This document shows positions 7,290 through 14,807 of a stretch of 64,000 nt of DNA, piece after piece. A program made the position numbers and the translations under genes. This stretch comes from Kribbella sandramycini (GTDB taxonomy: Bacteria; Actinomycetota; Actinomycetes; Propionibacteriales; Kribbellaceae): positions 1-64,000 of the forward strand of contig NZ_JABJRC010000009.1 of assembly GCF_013131805.1 (NCBI RefSeq), in the 5' to 3' direction. Position 1 is the stretch's first letter, and every line of letters begins with the position of its first letter. A model generated the notes under the pieces. The model was given only the letters and a program-made list of their open reading frames with translations, made no database searches and was not told the origin of the DNA.

Positions 7290-8560
7290 CCGCGTTCCAC
7301 CTTGATCGAGCCGAGTTTGAGGTCCAGGTCCAGGGTGACCTTGGCCGGGCCGGCGGCGCGGTCGGCGCCCAGGTCGTCCAGCCGGAGGGTCGCGTTGTGC
7401 CCGCTGCGGCTCTGGCCGAGCCCGTTCACGTCGCCGAGATCGGCGTCCAGCTGGCCGACGACGTCGACGTCCTTCGGCAGTTTGATCAGCACGTCACCCG
7501 CCCGGCCGTGGACGTCGACCTTCGCACCCGGCCCGAACGTCGCCTTGGTCAGGTCGAGGTGCACGGTGCCGGCCTCGAAGGTGTACGACGTCCCGGTCGC
7601 GCCGATCACCTGCCCGGCCGGGGCGACCAGGTTCACGTCCGCGAGGTTCTTCGGGACGTTCGGGAACAGCGTGCTCGCGGCCACTCCGGCGGCCAGCAGC
7701 AGACCGAGCGGCAGCAGGGCCGCCGTCCGGCCGGCGAAACCGCCGAACAGCATGCCCAGGCCGAGGACGGCGATACCCAGCAGCAGCATGTTCGGGGTCG
7801 ACAGCCCCGCGATCGCTCCGATGCCGATCGTGGCGCCGGTGAGCAGCACGATGATCGACTTCAGCCCGCGGACGCCCTTGACCGGCGGCTCGGCCGGTCT
7901 GGTGACAGCCGGGGCTGGTGGTTCGTCGACGTACAAGCCGAGGGGGTCGTCCTCGGTCCACACAGGCTGGACCGGTGCGACGGTGCGGTCCTGTGGACGC
8001 TGCGGGGCCGAGGACGACGGACCCGTCGAGGTTGCCGACGGGCCGGTCGGAGGTGGTGTGTCCTGCACACCAGTTGCCGGACCGCCGGTCGCGGGCTGCG
8101 GAGCCGGGGCCCACTGGGCGCTGGGACTGGGACTGCGGCCCTTGCGGCTCCGGGCGACCAGCCAGATCACGGCGAGCACGATGACCGGGCCGGGGAGGAA
8201 GCGGCCGAAGTTGAACGACGACATCACCGCGATCGCCGTGAAGACCGCCGCGCCGACCACGATCGGGCCTACCCACGGGTGGTCCGGGCGGATCCGGTCG
8301 CCGAGCAGGCCCTGCGCGGCCGAGCGGTCGGTCGCCTCGTCGGGCATCAGGACCCAGGCGGCGATGTAGAAGATGACGCCGGGGCCGCTGAGGATCAGCA
8401 CGGCCATCACCACGCGGATCAGCACCGGGTCGATACCGAGGGAGCGGCCGATCCCGCCGCAGACGCCGGCGAGCATCCGGTCCGACCGGCTGCGCAGCCA
8501 CTGCATGTTCTGCAGGCGGCTGCGGTCGAACCCAGCGGGTCCAGTCGAGTTCTGCTCCAT
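7286..8560 (-). CDS. PspC-domain envelope-stress membrane protein with LiaF-like C-terminal domain
   Basis: A 424-residue protein. The PspC domain is at about residues 20-75 (DRMLAGVCGGIGRSLGIDP, then a helix ending AAWVLMPDE). A Pro/Thr-rich linker follows, then a cluster of membrane helices (about 240-310). The C-terminal extracellular domain has repeated short beta strands (VHLDLTKATF, VDVHGRAGDVLI, ATLRLDDL), like the cell-wall-active-antibiotic-response domain of LiaF-type proteins. The ATG at 8560 gives MEQNSTGPAG. It is divergent from the sensor kinase gene and coupled to a small membrane protein. By analogy with LiaF/PspC it may sense or repress the adjacent two-component system; that is inference. 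Confidence 0.8.
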   Translation of the reverse strand: MEQNSTGPAGFDRSRLQNMQWLRSRSDRMLAGVCGGIGRSLGIDPVLIRVVMAVLILSGPGVIFYIAAWVLMPDEATDRSAAQGLLGDRIRPDHPWVGPIVVGAAVFTAIAVMSSFNFGRFLPGPVIVLAVIWLVARSRKGRSPSPSAQWAPAPQPATGGPATGVQDTPPPTGPSATSTGPSSSAPQRPQDRTVAPVQPVWTEDDPLGLYVDEPPAPAVTRPAEPPVKGVRGLKSIIVLLTGATIGIGAIAGLSTPNMLLLGIAVLGLGMLFGGFAGRTAALLPLGLLLAAGVAASTLFPNVPKNLADVNLVAPAGQVIGATGTSYTFEAGTVHLDLTKATFGPGAKVDVHGRAGDVLIKLPKDVDVVGQLDADLGDVNGLGQSRSGHNATLRLDDLGADRAAGPAKVTLDLDLKLGSIKVERG

Positions 8561-8743
8561 GGCATCGATACTGCCGCGTTCCGGCGTCCGGCGACATCGG
8601 GGAACCCCCGGATCCGCGGTCGGGGTGGGCCGACCTCGGGGATCACCCCGAACCGACCCTGAGCGTCGTCCGCGGCCGCTTGAGGAGCCGGCCGGGGAGA
8701 AGCCTGCTGGTGTCGGCCCGGTCGGCATGTGACGATCGTGGTG

Positions 8744-10435
8744 ATGAGCCAGCCAGCTTCCGCCGCGCCCACGGGCGGGACCTCCGACACCGGAGCCCCA
8801 CCCGAGGCCACCCCTGCGCCGGACGAGTCGCAGCAGAGCGAGTCGCCCTGGCGCTACAAGGGGTGGGGGCCTGCGGGGCCAAGCCAATACCAAGGGCCGT
8901 ACGCCGCGTACGCCGCCCGCAACGGCGGACTGCCCGGCGGGCTAGGTGGTCGCGGTGGGCCGCAGGCCGGCTCCGGTGAGCCTGGTGTCGGACGAGGGCC
9001 GGCCGGGTTGGGCGGGGCGGCGGGTGCGCCGGGAGGCGCCGGCTATGCCGGTGCGCCGGGAACAGCTGGAGCCGGGCCGGGGGCCTACGGCGGCGGTGCC
9101 GCCGGGCCGGGAGCCGCCTACGGCGGCGGTGCCGCGGGCGCGGGTGGTGCTGGGGCGCACGGCGGGTTGCCGCCGGTTCGGCGGGCTTATCGGCGGACTG
9201 AGGGGCGGGTGGTTGCTGGGGTTGCGGGGGGTGTGGCGGACCACCTGGGGGTTTCGGACACAGTTGTGCGGCTGGTGCTGATTGCGACCACGATTTTTGG
9301 TGGGTTCGGCGTACTGATTTATGCGGCGTTGTGGTTTCTGATGCCGTTGGGGACGCCGGGGGTGCCGGCGGCGCCGGGTTTGGCTGCGCATACGCGGAGT
9401 GGGATGCGGTCGGACGAGCCGCCGCCTCCGGTGGCTGAGGCTCGGGCGCAGAAGCGGGAGAAGAGCCACGGGCAGGTGACCGCTCTGGTGGTCGTCGGGT
9501 TCGGTGTGCTGTTGCTGTTGAAGGTCGCCAACGTGGGGATCGCCGGGACGATGTTCTGGCCGCTGGTCTTCGCGGGCACCGGTCTGGCGCTGATCTGGCG
9601 GCAGGCGGACGAGGGGCAGCGCAACGAGTGGACGAAGGGCGTCAAAGTCCCCGTCCTCGGCGTACTACTCGGCAAGGGCGGCTGGAAGTCACTGGTCCGG
9701 ATCGTCGTCGGCCTGGTGCTGATCGGCACCGCCGTGACTGTCTTCCTGGTGCAGAACGGCCGCCTGTCGCAGGTAGGCGACGTACTAATCGCATTACTAC
9801 TAGCGGTCGTCGGCCTCGGTGTGATCGCCGGTCCGTGGGTGCACCGGCTGACTCGCGATCTGAACGCCGAACGCGCGGAGCGGATCCGTTCGCAGGAGCG
9901 GGCCGACATGGCCGCCCACCTGCACGACTCCGTCCTTCAGACGCTCGCATTGATCCAGAAGCAAGCCAACGATCCCAGAGCGGTCGCAACGCTCGCCCGC
10001 TCCCAAGAGCGTGAGCTGCGGTCCTGGCTGTACGACGAGGACGACCGCACCGACCAGACGATCGCCGGCGCCGCCAAACGCGCCGCGGCCGAGGTCGAGG
10101 ACTCGCACGGCGTGCCGATCGAGGTGGTGACCGTCGGCGACTGCGAGCTGAGCGAGCAGCTGTCGGCGATGGTCCGCGCGGCGCGGGAGTCGATGGTGAA
10201 CGCGGCCAAGCACTCCGGTGCGGCCAAGATCGACGTGTTCGTCGAGGTGGACGGCGACCGCGTGGAGATGTTCGTCCGCGACCGGGGCAAGGGGTTCGAC
10301 GTGGACGGCGTCCCCGATGACCGCCTCGGGTTGCGGCACAGTGTGATGGGCAGAATGGAACGGCACGGCGGCCGCGCGACAGTGCGGTCCGATCCGGAGA
10401 CTGGCACCGAAGTGCGACTGGAGATGGACAGATGA
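8744..10435 (+). CDS. PspC-domain sensor histidine kinase
   Basis: A 563-residue membrane kinase. A Gly/Ala-rich low-complexity stretch (about residues 60-140) precedes a PspC domain (about 150-205: GRVVAGVAGGVADHLGVSD). Several membrane helices follow (about 235-365). The dimerisation domain carries the phospho-acceptor His394 in HLHDSVLQTL, as in the HisKA_3/NarX family. The ATPase domain is at the C-terminus (ESMVNAAKHSGA, then DRGKGFD). The start is uncertain: MSQPAS at 8744 is used, and a GTG at 8729 is possible; neither has a good ribosome-binding site. The stop overlaps the response-regulator ATG (ATGA). It presumably phosphorylates that regulator in response to envelope stress. Confidence 0.9.
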   Translation: MSQPASAAPTGGTSDTGAPPEATPAPDESQQSESPWRYKGWGPAGPSQYQGPYAAYAARNGGLPGGLGGRGGPQAGSGEPGVGRGPAGLGGAAGAPGGAGYAGAPGTAGAGPGAYGGGAAGPGAAYGGGAAGAGGAGAHGGLPPVRRAYRRTEGRVVAGVAGGVADHLGVSDTVVRLVLIATTIFGGFGVLIYAALWFLMPLGTPGVPAAPGLAAHTRSGMRSDEPPPPVAEARAQKREKSHGQVTALVVVGFGVLLLLKVANVGIAGTMFWPLVFAGTGLALIWRQADEGQRNEWTKGVKVPVLGVLLGKGGWKSLVRIVVGLVLIGTAVTVFLVQNGRLSQVGDVLIALLLAVVGLGVIAGPWVHRLTRDLNAERAERIRSQERADMAAHLHDSVLQTLALIQKQANDPRAVATLARSQERELRSWLYDEDDRTDQTIAGAAKRAAAEVEDSHGVPIEVVTVGDCELSEQLSAMVRAARESMVNAAKHSGAAKIDVFVEVDGDRVEMFVRDRGKGFDVDGVPDDRLGLRHSVMGRMERHGGRATVRSDPETGTEVRLEMDR

Positions 10436-11073
10436 GCAGCAGGCGCGTTGTCGTCATCGACGATCACGACATGTTCCGGGCCGGGGTGCGCAGTGAGATC
10501 GGCGCCTCGGTCGACATCGTCGGCGAGGGAGCGGACGTCGACAGCGCGGTGAAGGCGATCGTCGCCGCCGAGCCGGATGTCGTCCTCCTCGACGTCCACC
10601 TGCCCGGCGGCGGTGGCACCGAGGTGATGAAGCAGGTGCACCAGCGGCACCCGGAGATCAAGTTCCTGGCGCTGTCGGTGTCGGACGCCGCCGAGGACGT
10701 GATCGGCGTGATCCGCGGCGGCGCGCGCGGCTACGTGACCAAGAACATCAGCGGCGCCGAGCTGGTCGACGCGATCAACCGGGTGGCCGAGGGCGACGCG
10801 GTGTTCTCGCCGCGGCTGGCCGGCTTCGTGCTCGACGCCTTCTCCGGCGCGATCGACATCTCGTCCGTCGACGAGGACCTGGACCGGCTGTCGCAGCGCG
10901 AGCGCGAGGTGCTGCGGCTGATCGCCCGCGGCTACGCCTACAAGGAGGTGGCCCGCGAGCTGTTCATCTCGGTGAAGACCGTCGAGACCCACGTCTCCTC
11001 GGTCCTGCGCAAGCTGCAGCTCTCCAACCGCCACGAGCTCACCCGCTGGGCCACCGACCGCCGCCTGGTCTGA
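10432..11073 (+). CDS. LuxR/NarL-type response regulator
   Basis: A 213-residue regulator. The N-terminal receiver domain has the acidic pocket IDDHD and phospho-acceptor Asp54 (LLDVHLP). The C-terminal LuxR helix-turn-helix is at about residues 148-205 (LSQREREVLRLIARGYAYKE, then ISVKTVETHVSSVLRKL). It overlaps the kinase gene by 4 bp, so the two form a cognate pair. Likely targets are the divergent PspC-domain gene and its own operon, as in LiaRS-like systems; I see no defined binding site in the 183-bp divergent region. Confidence 0.93.
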   Translation: MSSRRVVVIDDHDMFRAGVRSEIGASVDIVGEGADVDSAVKAIVAAEPDVVLLDVHLPGGGGTEVMKQVHQRHPEIKFLALSVSDAAEDVIGVIRGGARGYVTKNISGAELVDAINRVAEGDAVFSPRLAGFVLDAFSGAIDISSVDEDLDRLSQREREVLRLIARGYAYKEVARELFISVKTVETHVSSVLRKLQLSNRHELTRWATDRRLV

Positions 11074-11090
11074 CGCTCCCGCGCCAGCAC

Positions 11091-11096
11091 TAGGCT
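11091..11096 (+). promoter_or_regulatory. -10 hexamer TAGGCT, leaderless promoter
   Basis: TAGGCT is followed by 6 nt and then the ATG at 11103, with no Shine-Dalgarno sequence. This spacing fits transcription starting at the initiation codon. Confidence 0.5.
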
Positions 11097-11102
11097 GACC
11101 GC

Positions 11103-11453
11103 ATGGACTTCGTGCACCAACTGCTGACGTTTCTGCACTTGATCGGGTTCGCGTCGCTGTTCGGCGGGTTCTTCACCCAGCTGAAGGCGAAGGCGCCGGT
11201 GGTGAATGCGGCGATGCTGCACGGCGCGCTGACGCAGCTGGTGACCGGCGTCCTGCTGGTCGGGCTCGCGTCCGGGATCAAGGACGACGACTTCACCGTG
11301 AACAACGCCAAGATCGGCGTGAAGCTGCTCGTCGTTCTGGTGATCACCGGGGTGGTGTTCGCCTACCGCAAGAAGCCGGCGCTGACCCGGGGAATGTTCT
11401 TCGCGATCGGCGGCCTGACCGCGGCCAACGCCGCCATCGCGGTCTTCTGGTGA
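11103..11453 (+). CDS. Small four-helix integral membrane protein
   Basis: A 116-residue protein that is almost entirely hydrophobic, with four predicted helices (about residues 5-26, 37-57, 70-87 and 96-115). The first contains FLHLIGFASLFGGFF; His/Gly spacing in the first helix is reminiscent of small CopD-like or DUF2269-like membrane proteins, but I cannot assign a family. It probably has a leaderless transcript. It lies between the response regulator and the S18 gene, ending 1 nt before the convergent S18 stop. Confidence 0.75.
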   Translation: MDFVHQLLTFLHLIGFASLFGGFFTQLKAKAPVVNAAMLHGALTQLVTGVLLVGLASGIKDDDFTVNNAKIGVKLLVVLVITGVVFAYRKKPALTRGMFFAIGGLTAANAAIAVFW

Positions 11454-11454
11454 G

Positions 11455-11697
11455 TCAGCGGTTGGTCGAGGTGTAGGGCAGGAGCGCCATCTCGCGGGCG
11501 TTCTTGATCGCCCGCGCGACCTGCTTCTGCTGCTGGACGGTGAGTCCGGTCACCCGCCGGGAGCGGATCTTGCCGCGGTCGGAGATGAACTTCCGCAGCA
11601 GCGCGGTGTCCTTGTAGTCGACGACCGTGATGCCGTCCCGGTCGAGCGGGTTCTGCTTGGGTTTGCGCTTGGCGCCCGGCGCGGGACGTCGTGCCAT
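11455..11697 (-). CDS. rpsR: 30S ribosomal protein S18, cysteine-free paralogue
   Basis: An 80-residue S18 with the family core (ALLRKFISDRGKIRSRRVTG, then QQKQVARAIKNAREMALLPY). The ATG at 11697 has AGGAG 9-10 nt upstream; the 12 extra codons in the longer frame are not homologous. The protein contains no cysteine, so it is the zinc-independent (C-minus) form that replaces the zinc-binding S18 when zinc is scarce. It is divergent from an L32 gene with the same property, and a Zur-box-like palindrome lies between them. Both points support zinc-repressed expression. Confidence 0.93.
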   Translation of the reverse strand: MARRPAPGAKRKPKQNPLDRDGITVVDYKDTALLRKFISDRGKIRSRRVTGLTVQQQKQVARAIKNAREMALLPYTSTNR

Positions 11698-11717
11698 CGA
11701 TCGAGCTCCTTTGGTGT

Positions 11718-11732
11718 TGAAAGTCATTTTCA
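11718..11732. promoter_or_regulatory. Zur-box-like operator between rpsR and rpmF
   Basis: The plus strand reads TGAAAGTCATTTTCA, a 5-bp inverted repeat TGAAA/TTTCA around GTCAT. It fits the actinobacterial Zur consensus of AT-rich TGAAAATNATTTTCA type. It lies 20 nt before the S18 start and 14 nt before the L32 start, just upstream of the rpmF -10 TAGCAT (11735-11740), where a bound repressor would block both divergent promoters. Confidence 0.75.
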
Positions 11733-11746
11733 TTTAGCATAGCTCC

Positions 11747-11908
11747 ATGGCCGTTCCGAAGCGCAAGATGTCCAGGTCCAACACCCGTAAGCGGCGGGCC
11801 CAGTGGAAGGCCGCGCCGGTCGAGCTGGTGCCGATTGTGGTGGACGGCAAACAGCTGCGGGTGCCGCGGGCGCTGGTGCGGGCGTACCAGCGCGGTCTCA
11901 TCGACTGA
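11747..11908 (+). CDS. rpmF: 50S ribosomal protein L32, cysteine-free paralogue
   Basis: A 53-residue L32 beginning MAVPKRKMSRSNTRKRRAQW. The four cysteines of the zinc-ribbon form are absent, so this is a zinc-independent (C-minus) paralogue. The ATG follows a -10 hexamer TAGCAT by 6 nt with no Shine-Dalgarno, so the mRNA is probably leaderless. It is divergent from a cysteine-free S18 with a shared Zur-box-like site. In the family such proteins release ribosome-bound zinc during starvation. Confidence 0.92.
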   Translation: MAVPKRKMSRSNTRKRRAQWKAAPVELVPIVVDGKQLRVPRALVRAYQRGLID

Positions 11909-12009
11909 GACGCCGGACCGGAACCGGGTGGCGGGTTGTGGACAGGGCACCGATTCGCCACCCCGGGCGCGGCGCTACGGGGTTGGCGGCTGAGATACCG
12001 TCGATGGTT

Positions 12010-13332
12010 ATGGAGCGGAATCTCACCCCCGAACAGCTCGCGCTCTTCGAGAAGGAGTTCGCGTCGAACCCGCAGTACCGGGTGATGCAGAACGCCGTCA
12101 CGCAGACGCCGGTCGCCAACCTCGCCCTCGACCGCCAGGTCGTCACCTCCATCGACCATTCGGTCTCCGATCTGCTGGACGACTGGAAGGTCACCAGCCA
12201 GAAGAAGAGCGGGCGTTGCTGGTTGTTCGCCGGGCTGAATCTGCTGCGCGCCGGCGCGGCCGAGAAGCTCGGCGTGAAGGACTTCGAGTTCTCCCAGAAC
12301 TACCTGTTCTTCTGGGACAAGTTCGAGCGCTCGAACTTCTTCCTCGAGGCGATCATCGAGACCGCCGGCCGCGATGTCGACGACCGGACGGTGGCGCACC
12401 TGCTGTCCGACCCGATCGGCGACGGCGGCCAGTGGAACATGTTCGTCGCGCTGGTCCGCAAACACGGCCTGGTGCCGAAGACCGCGATGCCGGAGACCGA
12501 GAGCTCCTCGGCCAGCGCCCAGATGAACGACACGCTCCGCAAGCTGCTCCGCCAGGGCGCCCGCGACCTGCGCGCGATCGAGGGTGACGAGGCGCGCCGC
12601 GAGCGTAAGCGCGAGCTGCTCACCACCATCCACCGCGTGCTCAGCATCCACCTCGGCACGCCGCCGCAGAAGTTCCTGTGGCAGTGGAAGGACAGCGACA
12701 AGGGCTTCCACCGCGACGGCTGGACGACGCCGGCCGAGTTCGCGGCGGCGTACGTCCAGGTGCCGCTCGACGAGTACGTCTGTCTCGTGCACGACCCGCG
12801 GGAGTCGAGCCCGGTCGGCAAGACCTTCACCGTCGACTACCTCGGCAACGTGATCGACGCCCCGCCGGTCACCTACCTGAACGTCGAGATCGAGCTGATG
12901 AAGAAGCTCACCCAGGACGCGATCGTCGGCGGCGAGCCGGTCTGGTTCGGCTGTGACGTCGGCAAGCAGATGAACGCCGACCTGGGCTACTGGGACGCCA
13001 AGCTCTACGACTACGGCTCGATCTACGACACCGCGTTCACGCTGAACAAGGCCGAGCGGCTGCTGCACCACGAGACCCTGATGACGCATGCGATGCTCTT
13101 CACCGGCGTCGACCTCGTCGACGGCGAGCCGCGCCGCTGGCGGGTCGAGAACAGCTGGGGTGACGAGAAGGCGGACTCGGGCTTCTGGACCATGAACGAC
13201 TCCTGGTACGGCGAGCACGTCTTCGAGATCGCCGTCCGCCGGTCCGCGCTCCCCGCCGAGCTGCAGGCCCGCCTCGACGAGACGCCGATCGTGCTCCCCG
13301 CCTGGGACCCGATGGGCGCCCTCGCCGACTAG
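12010..13332 (+). CDS. pepC: Aminopeptidase C / bleomycin hydrolase (peptidase family C1B)
   Basis: A 440-residue cytoplasmic cysteine aminopeptidase. The catalytic Cys70 sits in KKSGRCWLFAGLN, the His in LMTHAMLFTGV and the Asn in VENSWGDEK. Length and motif order match bleomycin hydrolase and lactococcal PepC, which form hexameric barrels and trim peptide N-termini. The ATG at 12010 is chosen over one two codons upstream because TACCGT (11996-12001) would then sit 8 nt before the start, giving a leaderless mRNA; neither ATG has a Shine-Dalgarno. The stop overlaps the convergent hydrolase stop (CTAG). Confidence 0.92.
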   Translation: MERNLTPEQLALFEKEFASNPQYRVMQNAVTQTPVANLALDRQVVTSIDHSVSDLLDDWKVTSQKKSGRCWLFAGLNLLRAGAAEKLGVKDFEFSQNYLFFWDKFERSNFFLEAIIETAGRDVDDRTVAHLLSDPIGDGGQWNMFVALVRKHGLVPKTAMPETESSSASAQMNDTLRKLLRQGARDLRAIEGDEARRERKRELLTTIHRVLSIHLGTPPQKFLWQWKDSDKGFHRDGWTTPAEFAAAYVQVPLDEYVCLVHDPRESSPVGKTFTVDYLGNVIDAPPVTYLNVEIELMKKLTQDAIVGGEPVWFGCDVGKQMNADLGYWDAKLYDYGSIYDTAFTLNKAERLLHHETLMTHAMLFTGVDLVDGEPRRWRVENSWGDEKADSGFWTMNDSWYGEHVFEIAVRRSALPAELQARLDETPIVLPAWDPMGALAD

Positions 13333-14054
13333 AGCATCAGCCGCAAGGCTTCGGACGGCCTCTCCAGGGTGGGTAAATGGCCCGCCCAGGGGAGGTCGAT
13401 TCGTTCCGCCTTCGGGAGGCGGTCGAGCAGGTACGCCGCGCTGTCGGCGAAGAACCGGAAGTCGTGGGCGCCGGTGATGACGCGGGTCGGTGCGCTGATC
13501 TGCTCCGGCGTGATCGGGTGTTCCCGGTTGTCGACGTCGCAGGCCGGGAGCTGAAGCTCGAAGGCGCGTTTCTGCATGGTGTGCAGGAGTTCGCGCGCCT
13601 GCTCGTCGGCTTCGGGGCCCAGCCAGCGGTCGACGTTGAGCTGAGTGGCGGCATCGACGTCACCGGCTTCGAGGAGGCGGTTCTCCTCGGCCCAGAGCGC
13701 GCGCAGGGCGTCGTCCGGTTCGACGTTGTCGGTGGGCGCGCAGAGCAGGACGAGGCGGTTGAAGCGAGCCGGCTGGCTGCTGGCTGCCTGCTGGACGACG
13801 TAGCCGCCGAACGAGGCGCCGACGGCGGTGACCTCGTCGACGCCGAGCTCGTCCAGGACGTTGAGGACGTCGTCGGCATCGGAGTACTCCGGTGCGATCG
13901 GGCTGTCGCCGTAGCCGCGGAGGTCGACCGCGATCACGCGGTGGGTCTGCTGGAGCTCGGCGACCTGTGGCTGCCACATCCGGCGGTCGGCCACGCCGGC
14001 GTGGACCAGGAGGAGCGGCGGGCCGTCGCCGTGGACGTCGTACGCGAGTGTCAT
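13329..14054 (-). CDS. Alpha/beta hydrolase
   Basis: A 241-residue soluble hydrolase. The oxyanion strand is LLLVHAG, the nucleophile elbow VGASFGG is near residue 85, the acid is probably the Asp in VITGAHDFRF, and the His is in PWAGHLPTLERP near the end. The start at 14054 makes an ATGA overlap with the PIG-L deacetylase gene upstream, so the two are one operon. The substrate is unknown; the fold is common to esterases, haloperoxidase-like and lactone hydrolases. An ATG three codons earlier is the alternative start. Confidence 0.85.
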   Translation of the reverse strand: MTLAYDVHGDGPPLLLVHAGVADRRMWQPQVAELQQTHRVIAVDLRGYGDSPIAPEYSDADDVLNVLDELGVDEVTAVGASFGGYVVQQAASSQPARFNRLVLLCAPTDNVEPDDALRALWAEENRLLEAGDVDAATQLNVDRWLGPEADEQARELLHTMQKRAFELQLPACDVDNREHPITPEQISAPTRVITGAHDFRFFADSAAYLLDRLPKAERIDLPWAGHLPTLERPSEALRLML

Positions 14055-14782
14055 ATGCCCCATCGGATCACGGTGAAGGGCTCGGCGTAACTGGTTTTCG
14101 GCAAGCCCGCGAGGCCAGCGCGGCGCTGGGCGAGCTGACGCATCCGGGCAGCCAGGTCGTCGGGGTTGCGGTGCTGGCTGGTGTGGGAGAGCAGCGCGGC
14201 GATCTTCTGGTCGATGGTGTCGGTGATGTCGACGTAGTGGTTCACCTCCGGATGTTCGACCAGCCAGAGCTCGTTGACGTCCCATGCCGCTTCGGTGAGC
14301 TCGGTGAAGGCGTACGGGTTGCCGGCCGCGGGGTAGCAGGCGCGGAGCGTTGCCTCACCGGCGGCCAGGTGGTCGGGGTGTGAGACCTGCAGACGCTCCC
14401 AGTTCCGCTCCGGGGAGGAGCTGATCACCCGCTGCGGGCGGACCTGCCGGATCACCCGGACGATGTCGCGGACCAGCTCCCGAGTGGGGTCGACAGCGCC
14501 ATCGGCGTACCCGAGGAAGTGCAGATCGGTGACGCCGACGTGTTCCGCGGCCGCTGTCTGCTCGGCTCGGCGTACGGCTGGGATGTCGGCCCGGTCTCGC
14601 TCCGGCTCGAAGCCGCCCTCCTGACCGTCCGTGACGACGCAGTAGTGCACCTCGATCCCCGCTTTGGTCCACGACGCGACCGTGCCGGCCGCTGCGAAGT
14701 CGATGTCGTCCGGGTGGGCGACCACGGCAAGCACACGTTCGATTTCACGGTCAGGTCGCGGATTCGCTGCAGGCACGCTCAT
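14051..14782 (-). CDS. PIG-L family deacetylase
   Basis: A 243-residue zinc-dependent deacetylase of the PIG-L/MshB/LmbE fold. The metal site is AHPDD (about residues 23-27) together with HPDHLAAGE (about 137-145). Family members remove N-acetyl groups from sugar conjugates; mycothiol-related MshB and Mca are longer, with other conserved motifs, so the exact substrate is left open. The ATG at 14782 is 7 nt downstream of TAAGGT (plus strand 14790-14795), indicating a leaderless mRNA. The next gene, an alpha/beta hydrolase, is coupled by ATGA. Confidence 0.85.
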   Translation of the reverse strand: MSVPAANPRPDREIERVLAVVAHPDDIDFAAAGTVASWTKAGIEVHYCVVTDGQEGGFEPERDRADIPAVRRAEQTAAAEHVGVTDLHFLGYADGAVDPTRELVRDIVRVIRQVRPQRVISSSPERNWERLQVSHPDHLAAGEATLRACYPAAGNPYAFTELTEAAWDVNELWLVEHPEVNHYVDITDTIDQKIAALLSHTSQHRNPDDLAARMRQLAQRRAGLAGLPKTSYAEPFTVIRWGI

Positions 14783-14789
14783 TTCATCG

Positions 14790-14799
14790 ACCTTAGCTT
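14790..14799. promoter_or_regulatory. Overlapping divergent -10 boxes
   Basis: TAAGGT on the minus strand (14790-14795) is 7 nt from the PIG-L ATG. TAGCTT on the plus strand (14794-14799) is 8 nt from the GTG of the serine hydrolase. The two hexamers share 2 bp, so the divergent leaderless promoters would exclude one another. Confidence 0.45.
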
Positions 14800-14807
14800 G
14801 ATCGTGC

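Noticed and set aside
7286..8893. Longer 535-codon reading of the PspC-domain protein
   Set aside because: The extra N-terminal part overlaps the divergent kinase gene and has low-complexity composition; the PspC family start fits MEQNSTG at 8560.
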